The position numbers were made by a program, and so were the translations under genes. DNA of 8,832 bases from Caldifarciminota bacterium RBG_13_43_14 (GTDB taxonomy: Bacteria > Hydrothermota > Tepidihabitantia > SM23-42). The DNA is taken from NCBI GenBank assembly GCA_001771735.1, contig MEUM01000114.1, positions 789-9,620 on the forward strand, given 5' to 3'. Below the pieces are notes generated by a model. It saw only the letters and a list, made by a program, of their open reading frames with translations, made no database searches and was not told the origin of the DNA. Of the stretch, positions 1-6,963 are shown in pieces (position 1 is the stretch's first letter; every line of letters begins with the position of its first letter).

Positions 1-1
1 C

Positions 2-835
2 GATGAATTTGAGCCCGGATCGTCCTTCAAGATCGTACCGTTAACGTTTGCTTTGCTGAACGGTCATCGGGAGAATGAATTGATCGATACCGAGGGCGGT
101 AAGTTAAAGGTCCGCGGACACACTATCAATGATTTTCGTGATTACGGGGTTGTGACCTTTAAAAAAGCGATCGTCCACTCTAGCAATGTTGCGATGGTAA
201 AGATCTCAAGTAGCTTTGACCGTGATGATTTCTTTGTAATGGCCCGCGATTTTGGTTTCGGACAATTGACCGGTATTGAATTACCCGGAGAAACTAAAGG
301 ACGATTGCCGCCGCCGGCAAAGATGAATGATATCGATTTTGCTACTATTGTTTTTGGTCAGGGGTTGACCGTGAATATGATGCAACTTGCCTTCGCCTAC
401 CAGGCAATAGCGAACAATGGAGTTCTCGATAAGCCGATCATTGTGAAAGAGATACACGATAAGGGTAAAATAGTGTATCGAAGCCAAATACTGCGCATCC
501 GCAGAGTTATTAATGCAGATATGGCTCAGCGAGTAACCGATCTATTGTGCGCGGTCGTTGAAGAAGGAAGCGGTAGTGAAGCAGCAATACAGGGAGTTAA
601 AGTTGCCGGTAAGACTGGAACGGCTCAGAAGGTAGTCAATGGTTCCTATTCAAGTCAGGCAATAATCACGACCTTCATTGGTTTCTTCCCGGCTGAAGAG
701 CCGGAGTTTTTGATCGCAGTATTGCTTGATGAACCAAAGAAAGGTAACTGGGCAAGCGCGATTGCAGCTCCGATTTTCCGGCGCGTGGGGCAGTGTATTT
801 TTCAAATCAATGGACATCAATATGCAATTAAGTGA
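2..835 (+). CDS. ftsI: Class B penicillin-binding protein, division transpeptidase FtsI/PBP3 (5' end missing)
   Basis: The septal D,D-transpeptidase cross-links new peptidoglycan at the division site and works with FtsW on the outer face of the cytoplasmic membrane. The reading frame is open from base 2, so about 277 C-terminal residues are present. The N-terminal anchor and the dimerisation domain lie outside the window. All three catalytic motifs of the transpeptidase domain are visible: SSFK (20-31, within EPGSSFK, first Ser the predicted nucleophile), SSN (179-187) and KTGT (611-622, followed by AQ). The FGQGLTVNMMQLAFAYQAIA stretch and the late LLDEPKKG segment are also typical. The protein ends about 70 residues after KTGT, so it has no C-terminal PASTA domain, unlike PBP2x or SpoVD. 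An ATG at 53 lies inside the domain, downstream of the active-site Ser, and is not a real start. The end overlaps murE by 14 bases. FtsI rather than another class B PBP is inferred from its place before murE. Confidence 0.93.
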   Translation, partial: DEFEPGSSFKIVPLTFALLNGHRENELIDTEGGKLKVRGHTINDFRDYGVVTFKKAIVHSSNVAMVKISSSFDRDDFFVMARDFGFGQLTGIELPGETKGRLPPPAKMNDIDFATIVFGQGLTVNMMQLAFAYQAIANNGVLDKPIIVKEIHDKGKIVYRSQILRIRRVINADMAQRVTDLLCAVVEEGSGSEAAIQGVKVAGKTGTAQKVVNGSYSSQAIITTFIGFFPAEEPEFLIAVLLDEPKKGNWASAIAAPIFRRVGQCIFQINGHQYAIK

Positions 836-2243
836 TCTGGTGAACGCGGTTAAAGCACAACCGATCAACCTTAAAGATATAAATATTTCTTCGATCGAGT
901 TCGATTCACGCAAAATAACCGATGGTGCGTTATTTGTAGCATTGCCTGGCGAAAAGCATGACGGACACGATTTTATCAGCAAAGCAATAGAAAATGGGGC
1001 ACGGGCAGTAGTCGTGCAGCGAAAGGTCGATACCAGCGTACCTCAGATAATAGTTACGGATAGTCGTATGGCTATGGCAAAACTGGCAAAAAAGTTCTAT
1101 GGTGATTTCAAGGATATGATCAAGATCGGCATCACCGGGACCAACGGTAAGACCACAACCGCATTTCTGATGTATTCGATACTAAGCAGAGCTGGCTATA
1201 ATCCCGCTCTGATTGGTACCATATACTATATCGGTCGTGAAAAGCTAAAGGCCGAACGTACCACTCCGGAAAGTCTTCATATCTTCAGGCTCTTGAGAAG
1301 ATTTTACGATGAAGGATGCCGTTCTCTGGTGATGGAGGTATCGTCGCATGCTTTAAGCTTGAAACGGGTCGATGAGCTTGAATTTAATATTGCCAGTTTT
1401 ACGAATCTTAGCCAGGATCATCTTGATTTTCATAAAAGCCTTGACGAATATAAGCAGGCAAAATTGAGGATTTTTTCGCTATTACAGCCTGAAGGTTTTG
1501 CAGTCTATAACTTTGATGATCCGGTTGCCGTTGATATCCAAAACTTGAGCATCGCTAATAGCATTAGCTATGGGTTCAGCCGGAGATGTGATATCCAGTT
1601 GGAGATAGAACATGATGATCTTAACGGACTTGATCTGCGGATAAAGCATCAGAAAACGAATTACCGGGTGCATTCGGATCTGATCGGTAATTATAATGCA
1701 TATAACATCGGCGCGGCCTACGCCAGTTCCATTGCATTTGGAATTGAGCCCCTGGTGATAATAACCGGCATTGAATCAATGAAGTCAGTGCGTGGACGAA
1801 TGGAACGTGTCATTAGGAATGTTTTTGTTGACTATGCCCATACACCTGACGCATTAGAAAAAGCACTGATGACCCTTAATCGATACAAAACGAGCCGGGT
1901 TATTTTGGTATTTGGCTGTGGTGGCGATCGGGACCGGAGTAAACGTCCCTTGATGGGTGCAGTTGCCGGCCGTTATGCTGATAAAGTATTCATCACATCG
2001 GATAATCCGAGAAGGGAACCTCCCGAGACGATCATCGAGGAAATTGTACGGGGAGTTGGACGGAATGATTTCACGGTTATAGTAAACCGCGAGCGGGCTA
2101 TACATCAAGCATTAAAGGAAATGGATACCGATGATATACTGCTGGTCGCCGGCAAAGGTCATGAAGAGTATCAGATCATCGGAGACCAGATAATCAATTT
2201 TGATGACGCTGAGGTGATAAGACAATGCTCCAGGAAATCATGA
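822..2243 (+). CDS. murE: UDP-MurNAc-L-Ala-D-Glu--meso-diaminopimelate ligase MurE
   Basis: This cytoplasmic ATP-dependent Mur ligase adds the third stem-peptide residue to UDP-MurNAc-L-Ala-D-Glu. From the ATG at 822 it has 473 residues, normal for MurE. It shows the N-terminal substrate domain (FDSRKITDGALFVALPG), the P-loop GTNGKT (residues 106-111), TTPES, MEVSSHAL, DHLDFH, the Lys in YKQAKLRIF that is carbamylated in the family (K214), GRMERV, DYAHTPDALEKAL, GCGGDRDRSKRP and AGKGHEEYQ. DNPR at residues 394-397 is the known signature for meso-diaminopimelate; lysine-adding enzymes differ at the Arg. The start is uncertain: ATG 810 and ATG 822 are both in frame. The latter gives MQLSDLV, like other MurE N-termini, and has a weak GGA 7 bases upstream. 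Neither has a good ribosome site, and the start lies inside the ftsI end, so coupling to ftsI translation is likely. The frame is open back to an ATG at 726, but that would imply a 110-base overlap. Confidence 0.96.
   Translation: MQLSDLVNAVKAQPINLKDINISSIEFDSRKITDGALFVALPGEKHDGHDFISKAIENGARAVVVQRKVDTSVPQIIVTDSRMAMAKLAKKFYGDFKDMIKIGITGTNGKTTTAFLMYSILSRAGYNPALIGTIYYIGREKLKAERTTPESLHIFRLLRRFYDEGCRSLVMEVSSHALSLKRVDELEFNIASFTNLSQDHLDFHKSLDEYKQAKLRIFSLLQPEGFAVYNFDDPVAVDIQNLSIANSISYGFSRRCDIQLEIEHDDLNGLDLRIKHQKTNYRVHSDLIGNYNAYNIGAAYASSIAFGIEPLVIITGIESMKSVRGRMERVIRNVFVDYAHTPDALEKALMTLNRYKTSRVILVFGCGGDRDRSKRPLMGAVAGRYADKVFITSDNPRREPPETIIEEIVRGVGRNDFTVIVNRERAIHQALKEMDTDDILLVAGKGHEEYQIIGDQIINFDDAEVIRQCSRKS
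2211..2216 (+). promoter_or_regulatory. Ribosome binding site for murF
   Basis: GAGGTG lies 8 bases before ATG 2225, inside the murE coding sequence. It is the main reason to prefer 2225 over the in-frame ATG at 2240, which has AGGA at 2232-2235 as a weaker competitor. Confidence 0.65.
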
Positions 2244-3502
2244 TCAAAGAGATCGCGCGCGCAATGAACGGCCGGGTCAAAGGGAATAATCAAGAACTGG
2301 CACGAGGAGTTTCATTTAATTCATTGAATACAAAACCAGGTGATGTCTTTTTTGCATTACCGGGAACTCGAACTGACGGTCATAAATATGTAGAAGCGGC
2401 CGGTCGTATGGGTGCGATCGCGAGCGTGGTCTCACAGGCCTCCGGTACCAGCACCGAGATAATGGTTAATGATACACTGTATGCGCTTGGTGAGTTCGCT
2501 AAGTTCTATCGCCGATTGTTTGATCCTAAGACAATTGCGATAACCGGTACCAATGGTAAGACCACCGTAAAGAACCTGATTAGTAAAATGCTGCAGCGGA
2601 AATACCGGGTTTGTTATACAAAAAAGAATTTGAATTCATTGATCGGGTTACCGCTGACAATATTTAACCTGGGACCGGATCATGAAATTCTCGTGGTTGA
2701 GATCGGGACAAATCATCCTGGTGAGATACGACGTTTGTGCGATATCTGTCAGCCTCACTTTGGAGTTATTACCAATATTGGTTGCGGGCATCTTGATGGA
2801 TTTGGTTCGATCGAAGGGGTGCGCGAAGAAAAGATTTCGTTAATAGATTCGTTATCTAGGAACGGGTGGGCGTTCCTTGGCGAGGGGGTTGGTGAAGTGA
2901 CCTTTCCAAATGCAATCCGTATTTCCTTGCATGATATTAAGGATTTGCAGGTCAAAGAAACTGGGACATATTTTAGCCATGCAGGGGAGAATTATTCAAC
3001 GCGTTTGCTTGGATACAGTAATGCCTATAACTGTCTGATCGCGCTGCAGGTCGCCCGACATCTCGCCATCGATTATTACAATCGGCAAGCCGCCCTGGAC
3101 GATATCCAACCCGAGCCAGGGCGGCTTGAACCGCTTTATCATAGAGAGTTTTTGATAATTAATGATTGTTATAATGCCAATCCTACCTCGATGCGTACTG
3201 CAATCGATCTGATATCACATTTCGACCGACGCCGTGTCTGCGTGATCGGCGATATGCGCGAACTAGGTAAAACCGAGACCGATATTCATCGTGAGATCGG
3301 CGAATACGCTCGTACGCATTGTGATATACTTCTGACCTGCGGTCATCTGGCCGTTCACTACGGAGGCAGGCATTTTAAAGATCATCACTCCCTGATTAAT
3401 TATCTCATTAAAAATCTGCAGGGGGAGGAAGTGATTTTGGTCAAGGCATCGCGCGTGCTCGAGTTTGAAAAAATAGTTAGTGAATTATTAAGGAGAATCT
3501 AA
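2225..3502 (+). CDS. murF: UDP-MurNAc-tripeptide--D-alanyl-D-alanine ligase MurF
   Basis: MurF attaches the D-Ala-D-Ala dipeptide to UDP-MurNAc-tripeptide in the cytoplasm, the last soluble step before MraY. The 425-residue protein is slightly shorter than the usual 450 or so. Visible motifs are FNSLNTKPGDVFFALPG in the N-terminal domain, the P-loop GTNGKT (residues 108-113), VVEIGTNHPGEI, TNIGCGHLDGFGS, K203 at the likely carbamylated-Lys position, PEPGRLEP, NDCYNANPTS (313-322) and GDMRELG (from 342). ATG 2225 is chosen because GAGGTG at 2211-2216 lies 8 bases upstream and because the distance to the first conserved block (IARAMNG) resembles that of E. coli MurF. ATG 2240, which overlaps the murE stop and follows AGGA, is a possible alternative that would remove 5 residues. 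The gene overlaps murE by 19 bases and mraY by 1 base. A perfect 13-bp inverted repeat lies inside it at 3086-3128. Confidence 0.96.
   Translation: MLQEIMIKEIARAMNGRVKGNNQELARGVSFNSLNTKPGDVFFALPGTRTDGHKYVEAAGRMGAIASVVSQASGTSTEIMVNDTLYALGEFAKFYRRLFDPKTIAITGTNGKTTVKNLISKMLQRKYRVCYTKKNLNSLIGLPLTIFNLGPDHEILVVEIGTNHPGEIRRLCDICQPHFGVITNIGCGHLDGFGSIEGVREEKISLIDSLSRNGWAFLGEGVGEVTFPNAIRISLHDIKDLQVKETGTYFSHAGENYSTRLLGYSNAYNCLIALQVARHLAIDYYNRQAALDDIQPEPGRLEPLYHREFLIINDCYNANPTSMRTAIDLISHFDRRRVCVIGDMRELGKTETDIHREIGEYARTHCDILLTCGHLAVHYGGRHFKDHHSLINYLIKNLQGEEVILVKASRVLEFEKIVSELLRRI
3086..3128. repeat. Perfect 13-bp inverted repeat (hairpin) inside murF
   Basis: The left arm at 3086-3098 (CAAGCCGCCCTGG) is the exact reverse complement of the right arm at 3116-3128, with a 17-base loop between. 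The stem is GC-rich and would form a stable hairpin in the mRNA. It lies in the murF segment encoding roughly RQAALDD to PGRLEP, just before the conserved NDCYNANP motif. By eye that segment aligns to E. coli MurF without an insertion, so it does not look like an inserted palindromic element. It has no T-tract and lies mid-gene, so it does not resemble an intrinsic terminator. Confidence 0.85.
3490..3495 (+). promoter_or_regulatory. Ribosome binding site for mraY
   Basis: AAGGAG lies 6 bases before ATG 3502, inside the last murF codons. It is a near-consensus Shine-Dalgarno sequence and fixes the mraY start, which shares a base with the murF stop. Confidence 0.85.
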
Positions 3503-4587
3503 TGCTATATCTGCTGTTGTATCCGCTCCGGGACTACTTTGGTCCTTTCCGGCTTTTCGGTTACATAACATTCCGAAGTGCCTACGCGGTTGTCGCAGCG
3601 ATCCTGGTCGTAATGATATTCGGCCGCCGGTTCATACGCTTCATGCAGGAGCGTTCGATCGGACAGCGGATACGCGATGAAGTACCGGAAAGCCATCGTA
3701 AGAAGGCAGGTACACCTTCGATGGGTGGGCTTATGATCCTGGCGGCAATATTGATCGCAGCTTTACTTTTTTGTGATCTGACCAATCCGAATATCCTAAT
3801 TCTCCTTAGCGCGACATTATGGTTCGGCGTACTTGGTGCTTATGATGATTATGTCAAGATCTACAAAGGCAAACCCCGTGGTTTGTCGATACGGACTAAG
3901 TTGATCTGGCAATTACTTTACGGTATTAGTTTAGGGTTATTCCTTTATTTTTTGGGACCTCAGGATTATATCACCAGGACAAATTTAATATTTATCAAAA
4001 ATTACATAATAAATCTTGGTGTGCTGTATCCACTTTTTGTAACGCTGGTCGTGGTTGGTTCCTCCAATGGCGTTAATTTAACCGACGGTCTTGATGGTCT
4101 TGCGATCGGTTTGATCGCGATCGCCGCCCTTGCGTACAGCGGTCTTGCATATGCTGCCGGCCATATCGTAATAAGCAATTATCTGGATGTTATTTTTATC
4201 AAAAACGGCGGTGAAGTTACCGTTTTTTGCGCCTCGATCCTGGGAGCCAGCCTTGGTTTTCTATGGTACAATACATATCCTGCACAGGTTTTCATGGGGG
4301 ATACTGGTGCCCTTAGCCTTGGTGCGATCATTGGTACCGCCGCGATATTGATAAAACAAGAAATTTTATTGATCATTGTTGGGGGCGTTTTTGTTGTCGA
4401 GGTACTGTCGGTGATACTACAGGTCGTATACTTTCGCAAAACAGGTGGTCGCAGGTTGTTCCGCATGGCGCCGATCCATCATCATTTCGAGTTGAAAGGT
4501 TTGATGGAACCGAAAGTCGTTGTACGATTCTGGATCATCGGCATCATATTGCTAATGATTGCGCTTTCAACTCTGAAAATAAGGTGA
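3502..4587 (+). CDS. mraY: Phospho-N-acetylmuramoyl-pentapeptide-transferase MraY
   Basis: This integral membrane enzyme transfers phospho-MurNAc-pentapeptide from UDP to undecaprenyl phosphate, making lipid I on the inner face of the membrane. Its 361 residues match the family length (360 in E. coli). It shows GTPSMGG (70-76), the catalytic Mg-binding pair D115-D116 in DDYVK, GSSNGVNLTDGLDGLA (NLTDGLDGL at 192-200), D267 in FMGDTG, and the PIHHHFE loop (324-330). These fall at nearly the same residue numbers as in E. coli. About ten hydrophobic membrane segments can be recognised between the loops, from the Tyr/Ala/Val-rich stretch near residue 25 to the IIGIILLMIALSTL end. The start is well supported: AAGGAG at 3490-3495 lies 6 bases before the ATG, which shares one base with the murF stop (TAATG). 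GDTG in place of the E. coli GDVG occurs in many phyla and is not unusual. Confidence 0.97.
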   Translation: MLYLLLYPLRDYFGPFRLFGYITFRSAYAVVAAILVVMIFGRRFIRFMQERSIGQRIRDEVPESHRKKAGTPSMGGLMILAAILIAALLFCDLTNPNILILLSATLWFGVLGAYDDYVKIYKGKPRGLSIRTKLIWQLLYGISLGLFLYFLGPQDYITRTNLIFIKNYIINLGVLYPLFVTLVVVGSSNGVNLTDGLDGLAIGLIAIAALAYSGLAYAAGHIVISNYLDVIFIKNGGEVTVFCASILGASLGFLWYNTYPAQVFMGDTGALSLGAIIGTAAILIKQEILLIIVGGVFVVEVLSVILQVVYFRKTGGRRLFRMAPIHHHFELKGLMEPKVVVRFWIIGIILLMIALSTLKIR

Positions 4588-4598
4588 TATAGAGAATT

Positions 4599-5909
4599 AT
4601 GAAATTTGATAAGATCTTATTATTGGGACTGGGACGGGCGAATCTACCGGTCGCAAAATATCTGATTGAAAAAAACACTGAGCTTTATCTGTTCGAAGAG
4701 AATATCGATAAGCTCTCCCCAGCCGCCGCCCAGCTAATCCATAGCGCCGGGATCAAAGCCTATGAAGCTCGCAAGTACGATCTGGTTATTACTTCACCGG
4801 GATTTCCAGTTGATAAACCGATAATGAACGAGGTCCTGGCCCACAAGAATACTGTAGTGGACGAGATCGAATTCACCTTTGATCAGTTGAAACGACCATC
4901 AGTGATCGCGGTAACCGGAACAAATGGTAAATCAACAACGGTCGCGCTTATTAACGATATTCTAACCGCGAACAATATTGACCATTTTATTGGTGGTAAT
5001 ATCGCACCGGGAAGACCATTTTCCGAGGCGTTGTTCTTACCGCACTGTGATCATTATGTTCTGGAAGTATCATCATTTCAATTGATGCGTATCATCAATT
5101 TCAAGCCCTATATTGGATTGATAACCAATATCACAATCGATCATCTTAACTGGCATCATGATTTTACGGAATATCGTCAGGCCAAATTGCGTATTTTCAA
5201 AAATCAGGATCAAAATGATTACGCAGTATTGAACAAAGCTGACCCGGAATTAAAAAAATTGAGCGGGAACCTGCCAGCCAAGACTATACTTTTCGGTTAT
5301 GATGCCTCTGATGGGTCCTGGCTCAACGGTGATTTTCATTATGGTAATCAAAAATTATTTTCAAAGGAGCGGGTAAAGATTGCTGGCCAGCATAATCATC
5401 TAAATATAATGGCTGCAATCGCAGTCGCAAAAATATTGAAGCTTGAGGATAGGAAGATCGAAAATGCGGTTACCAATTTTACAACTCTGCCGCACCGCCT
5501 TGAAGAAGTAGCGATAAAAAAAGGCGTTCGTTTTATTAATAATTCGATGTGCACAAATGAAGCAGCCGCGATCGAATCTTTCAAAACGTTTGTCAGTCCA
5601 AAGATCGTTATCGTTGGCGGCAAAGAAAAAGGTAACGCGGGTGTTAATTACCTTGAATTACTTGTTCATGAAGCAAAGAGCTGTGTGATTCTGGGTGATA
5701 ATGCAGGGTTCATCGAAGGGGTTTTCAAAAAATATAATTATACAAAATATCAGACCGCAAATAATATGAGGGAGGCAGTCAGGATCGCACAAGAAGCCGC
5801 CCAGCCGGGGGATATTGTTATTCTTAACCCAGGTTATGCATCTTTTGACTATTTCACTAATTTTGAGGATCGGGGCGAAGCGTTCAGGAGGGCGGTGAAT
5901 GAAACCTGA
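4599..5909 (+). CDS. murD: UDP-MurNAc-L-alanine--D-glutamate ligase MurD (variant DSKxTN motif)
   Basis: This cytoplasmic ATP-dependent ligase adds D-Glu to UDP-MurNAc-L-Ala. Its 436 residues match the family (437-438 in E. coli). The N-terminal Rossmann-like domain starts LLLGLGRANLPVAKYL. The central domain has GTNGKST (107-113), EVSSFQLM, TNITIDHLNWH and the presumed carbamylated K196 in YRQAKLRIF. The C-terminal domain has LPHRLEEV, GGKEKG (K344 matches the E. coli D-Glu-binding Lys348) and NPGYASFDYFTNFEDRG. The oddity is residues 314-320, NNSMCTN, where most MurD proteins have NDSKxTN: the Asp and Lys are replaced by Asn and Met. The remaining signature is intact, so the enzyme is probably functional. 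The ATG at 4599 follows mraY by 11 bases, the only gap in the window, with only a weak AGAGA upstream. The end overlaps ftsW by 11 bases. Confidence 0.95.
   Translation: MKFDKILLLGLGRANLPVAKYLIEKNTELYLFEENIDKLSPAAAQLIHSAGIKAYEARKYDLVITSPGFPVDKPIMNEVLAHKNTVVDEIEFTFDQLKRPSVIAVTGTNGKSTTVALINDILTANNIDHFIGGNIAPGRPFSEALFLPHCDHYVLEVSSFQLMRIINFKPYIGLITNITIDHLNWHHDFTEYRQAKLRIFKNQDQNDYAVLNKADPELKKLSGNLPAKTILFGYDASDGSWLNGDFHYGNQKLFSKERVKIAGQHNHLNIMAAIAVAKILKLEDRKIENAVTNFTTLPHRLEEVAIKKGVRFINNSMCTNEAAAIESFKTFVSPKIVIVGGKEKGNAGVNYLELLVHEAKSCVILGDNAGFIEGVFKKYNYTKYQTANNMREAVRIAQEAAQPGDIVILNPGYASFDYFTNFEDRGEAFRRAVNET
5886..5891 (+). promoter_or_regulatory. Ribosome binding site for ftsW
   Basis: AGGAGG lies 7 bases before ATG 5899, inside the murD 3' end. 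It is the best match to the anti-Shine-Dalgarno sequence in the window and fixes the ftsW start within an 11-base gene overlap. Confidence 0.88.
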
Positions 5910-6963
5910 TCGTGTGCTTGGTATTTGTCTGCTGGTTTTAATAATCCTTGGTTTAGTATTTGTTTATTCGTCATCTTATTACCGAGCAATGAAGCGCGGC
6001 GAAACTTCGACCTTCTATCTGTTCGCTCATGCAAAGCGTTTGGGTATTGCTCTGATATTTTTCATAATTGGTTATATGCTGCCTTATGATCGCATTCGTA
6101 AATTGATACTGCCGGTATTTTTATTGCTGGTGATTGCACTGTTTGCCACCCTGATTGCCGGCCGAATGCAGTTCGGGGCACGCCGTTCAGTAACGATCAT
6201 TTCAACTTTCGGGCTTCAGGTTTCCGAATTCATTCGGATCTGGATCATTTTTTTTCTAGCAAACTTCTTTGACGCCCACCCGCAAACCGCGAATTCAGCG
6301 AAAGGTACTTTGACCACGATCGCAATATGTCTTTTCTTGATCGCATTAGTCGCAGTGCAGCCATCGATTTCTATGGCTGTGATTTCACTCGCGGTTCTTA
6401 TATCAATGTTGATTCTGGGCAGCACGAAAATGAAAGTACTTTTCCCTACGGTTATTGTAAGTGTCGCGATTATTGTGCTCTTGATTGTATTGTTCCCTCA
6501 TGCGCGGCACCGGATTACAAGTTTTATATCAAACCCAACCTATCAGGTAAAACAATCGCTGATCGCGATCGGTTCGGGAGGGTTGTTTGGCAAGGGACCT
6601 GGAGCAGGTTTGCAGAAGTTTATGTTTCTGCCTCGTATTCATAATGATTTTATCTTTGCGCATATCGCCGAGGAGTTCGGATTTATTGGTACGCTTGTTC
6701 TTTTTGTCCTGTATGGTGCGATATTTTTGCGGAGCCTTTCGATCGCCGCAGCGGTAAATGATGATTATTCAAAGCTTATCGTCATGGGCCTTAATGCATC
6801 TATTTTTATTATTTTCTTGATCCACGTTGGAGTTAGCATAGGACTGCTTCCGCCGACTGGTGTGCCATTACCCTTTATTTCATTTGGTGGTTGGTCTATG
6901 GCGGCAAACCTTTTTGCGATTGGAATCATATTACAGATATCAAGAAAGCGGGAATATGCATAA
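5899..6963 (+). CDS. ftsW: SEDS-family septal peptidoglycan polymerase FtsW
   Basis: FtsW is the polytopic glycosyltransferase that polymerises lipid II at the septum together with FtsI. The 354 residues are almost entirely hydrophobic segments joined by short loops, about ten in all, as in SEDS proteins. Conserved features are FGARR (92-96), the loop LPRIHNDFIFAHIAEEFGF with the predicted catalytic Asp at D250, and GVPLPFISFGG (321-331) after GLLPPT. Three usually conserved spots differ: ARRW reads ARRS, LQPSE reads LQVSE (106-110), and QPDLGT reads QPSISM from residue 154. The start is firm: AGGAGG at 5886-5891 lies 7 bases before the ATG. The gene overlaps murD by 11 bases and murG by 8. 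RodA is the main alternative, but the position between murD and murG in a dcw cluster favours FtsW. Confidence 0.94.
   Translation: MKPDRVLGICLLVLIILGLVFVYSSSYYRAMKRGETSTFYLFAHAKRLGIALIFFIIGYMLPYDRIRKLILPVFLLLVIALFATLIAGRMQFGARRSVTIISTFGLQVSEFIRIWIIFFLANFFDAHPQTANSAKGTLTTIAICLFLIALVAVQPSISMAVISLAVLISMLILGSTKMKVLFPTVIVSVAIIVLLIVLFPHARHRITSFISNPTYQVKQSLIAIGSGGLFGKGPGAGLQKFMFLPRIHNDFIFAHIAEEFGFIGTLVLFVLYGAIFLRSLSIAAAVNDDYSKLIVMGLNASIFIIFLIHVGVSIGLLPPTGVPLPFISFGGWSMAANLFAIGIILQISRKREYA

Noticed and set aside
726..821. In-frame upstream extension of murE to ATG 726, or ATG 810
   Set aside because: The extension from 726 overlaps ftsI by 110 bases and has no resemblance to a MurE N-terminus. ATG 810 has no ribosome site; 822 gives the typical MQLSDL start, though 810 cannot be fully excluded.
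3086..3128. The murF hairpin as an intrinsic terminator
   Set aside because: No T-tract follows the right arm. Termination here would cut murF before its catalytic NDCYNANP motif and silence the downstream genes.
4588..4598. The mraY-murD gap as a promoter or regulatory region
   Set aside because: It is 11 bases long and holds at most a weak ribosome site; no -10 or -35 pair can be supported there.
5516..5522. A7 runs in murD at 5516-5522 and 5252-5258, in phase as possible slippery heptamers
   Set aside because: murD reads through both at full length with conserved motifs on either side. There is no downstream stem or alternative-frame product to suggest programmed frameshifting.
6327..6644. 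A 105-codon + strand frame inside ftsW
   Set aside because: It overlaps ftsW completely in another frame, has no ribosome site and no recognisable domain, and the ftsW frame is clearly the coding one.
6860..6955. Upstream extension of murG to ATG 6860
   Set aside because: The extra residues are the conserved end of ftsW read in another frame. They would push the GTGGH loop about 32 residues away from the N-terminus.
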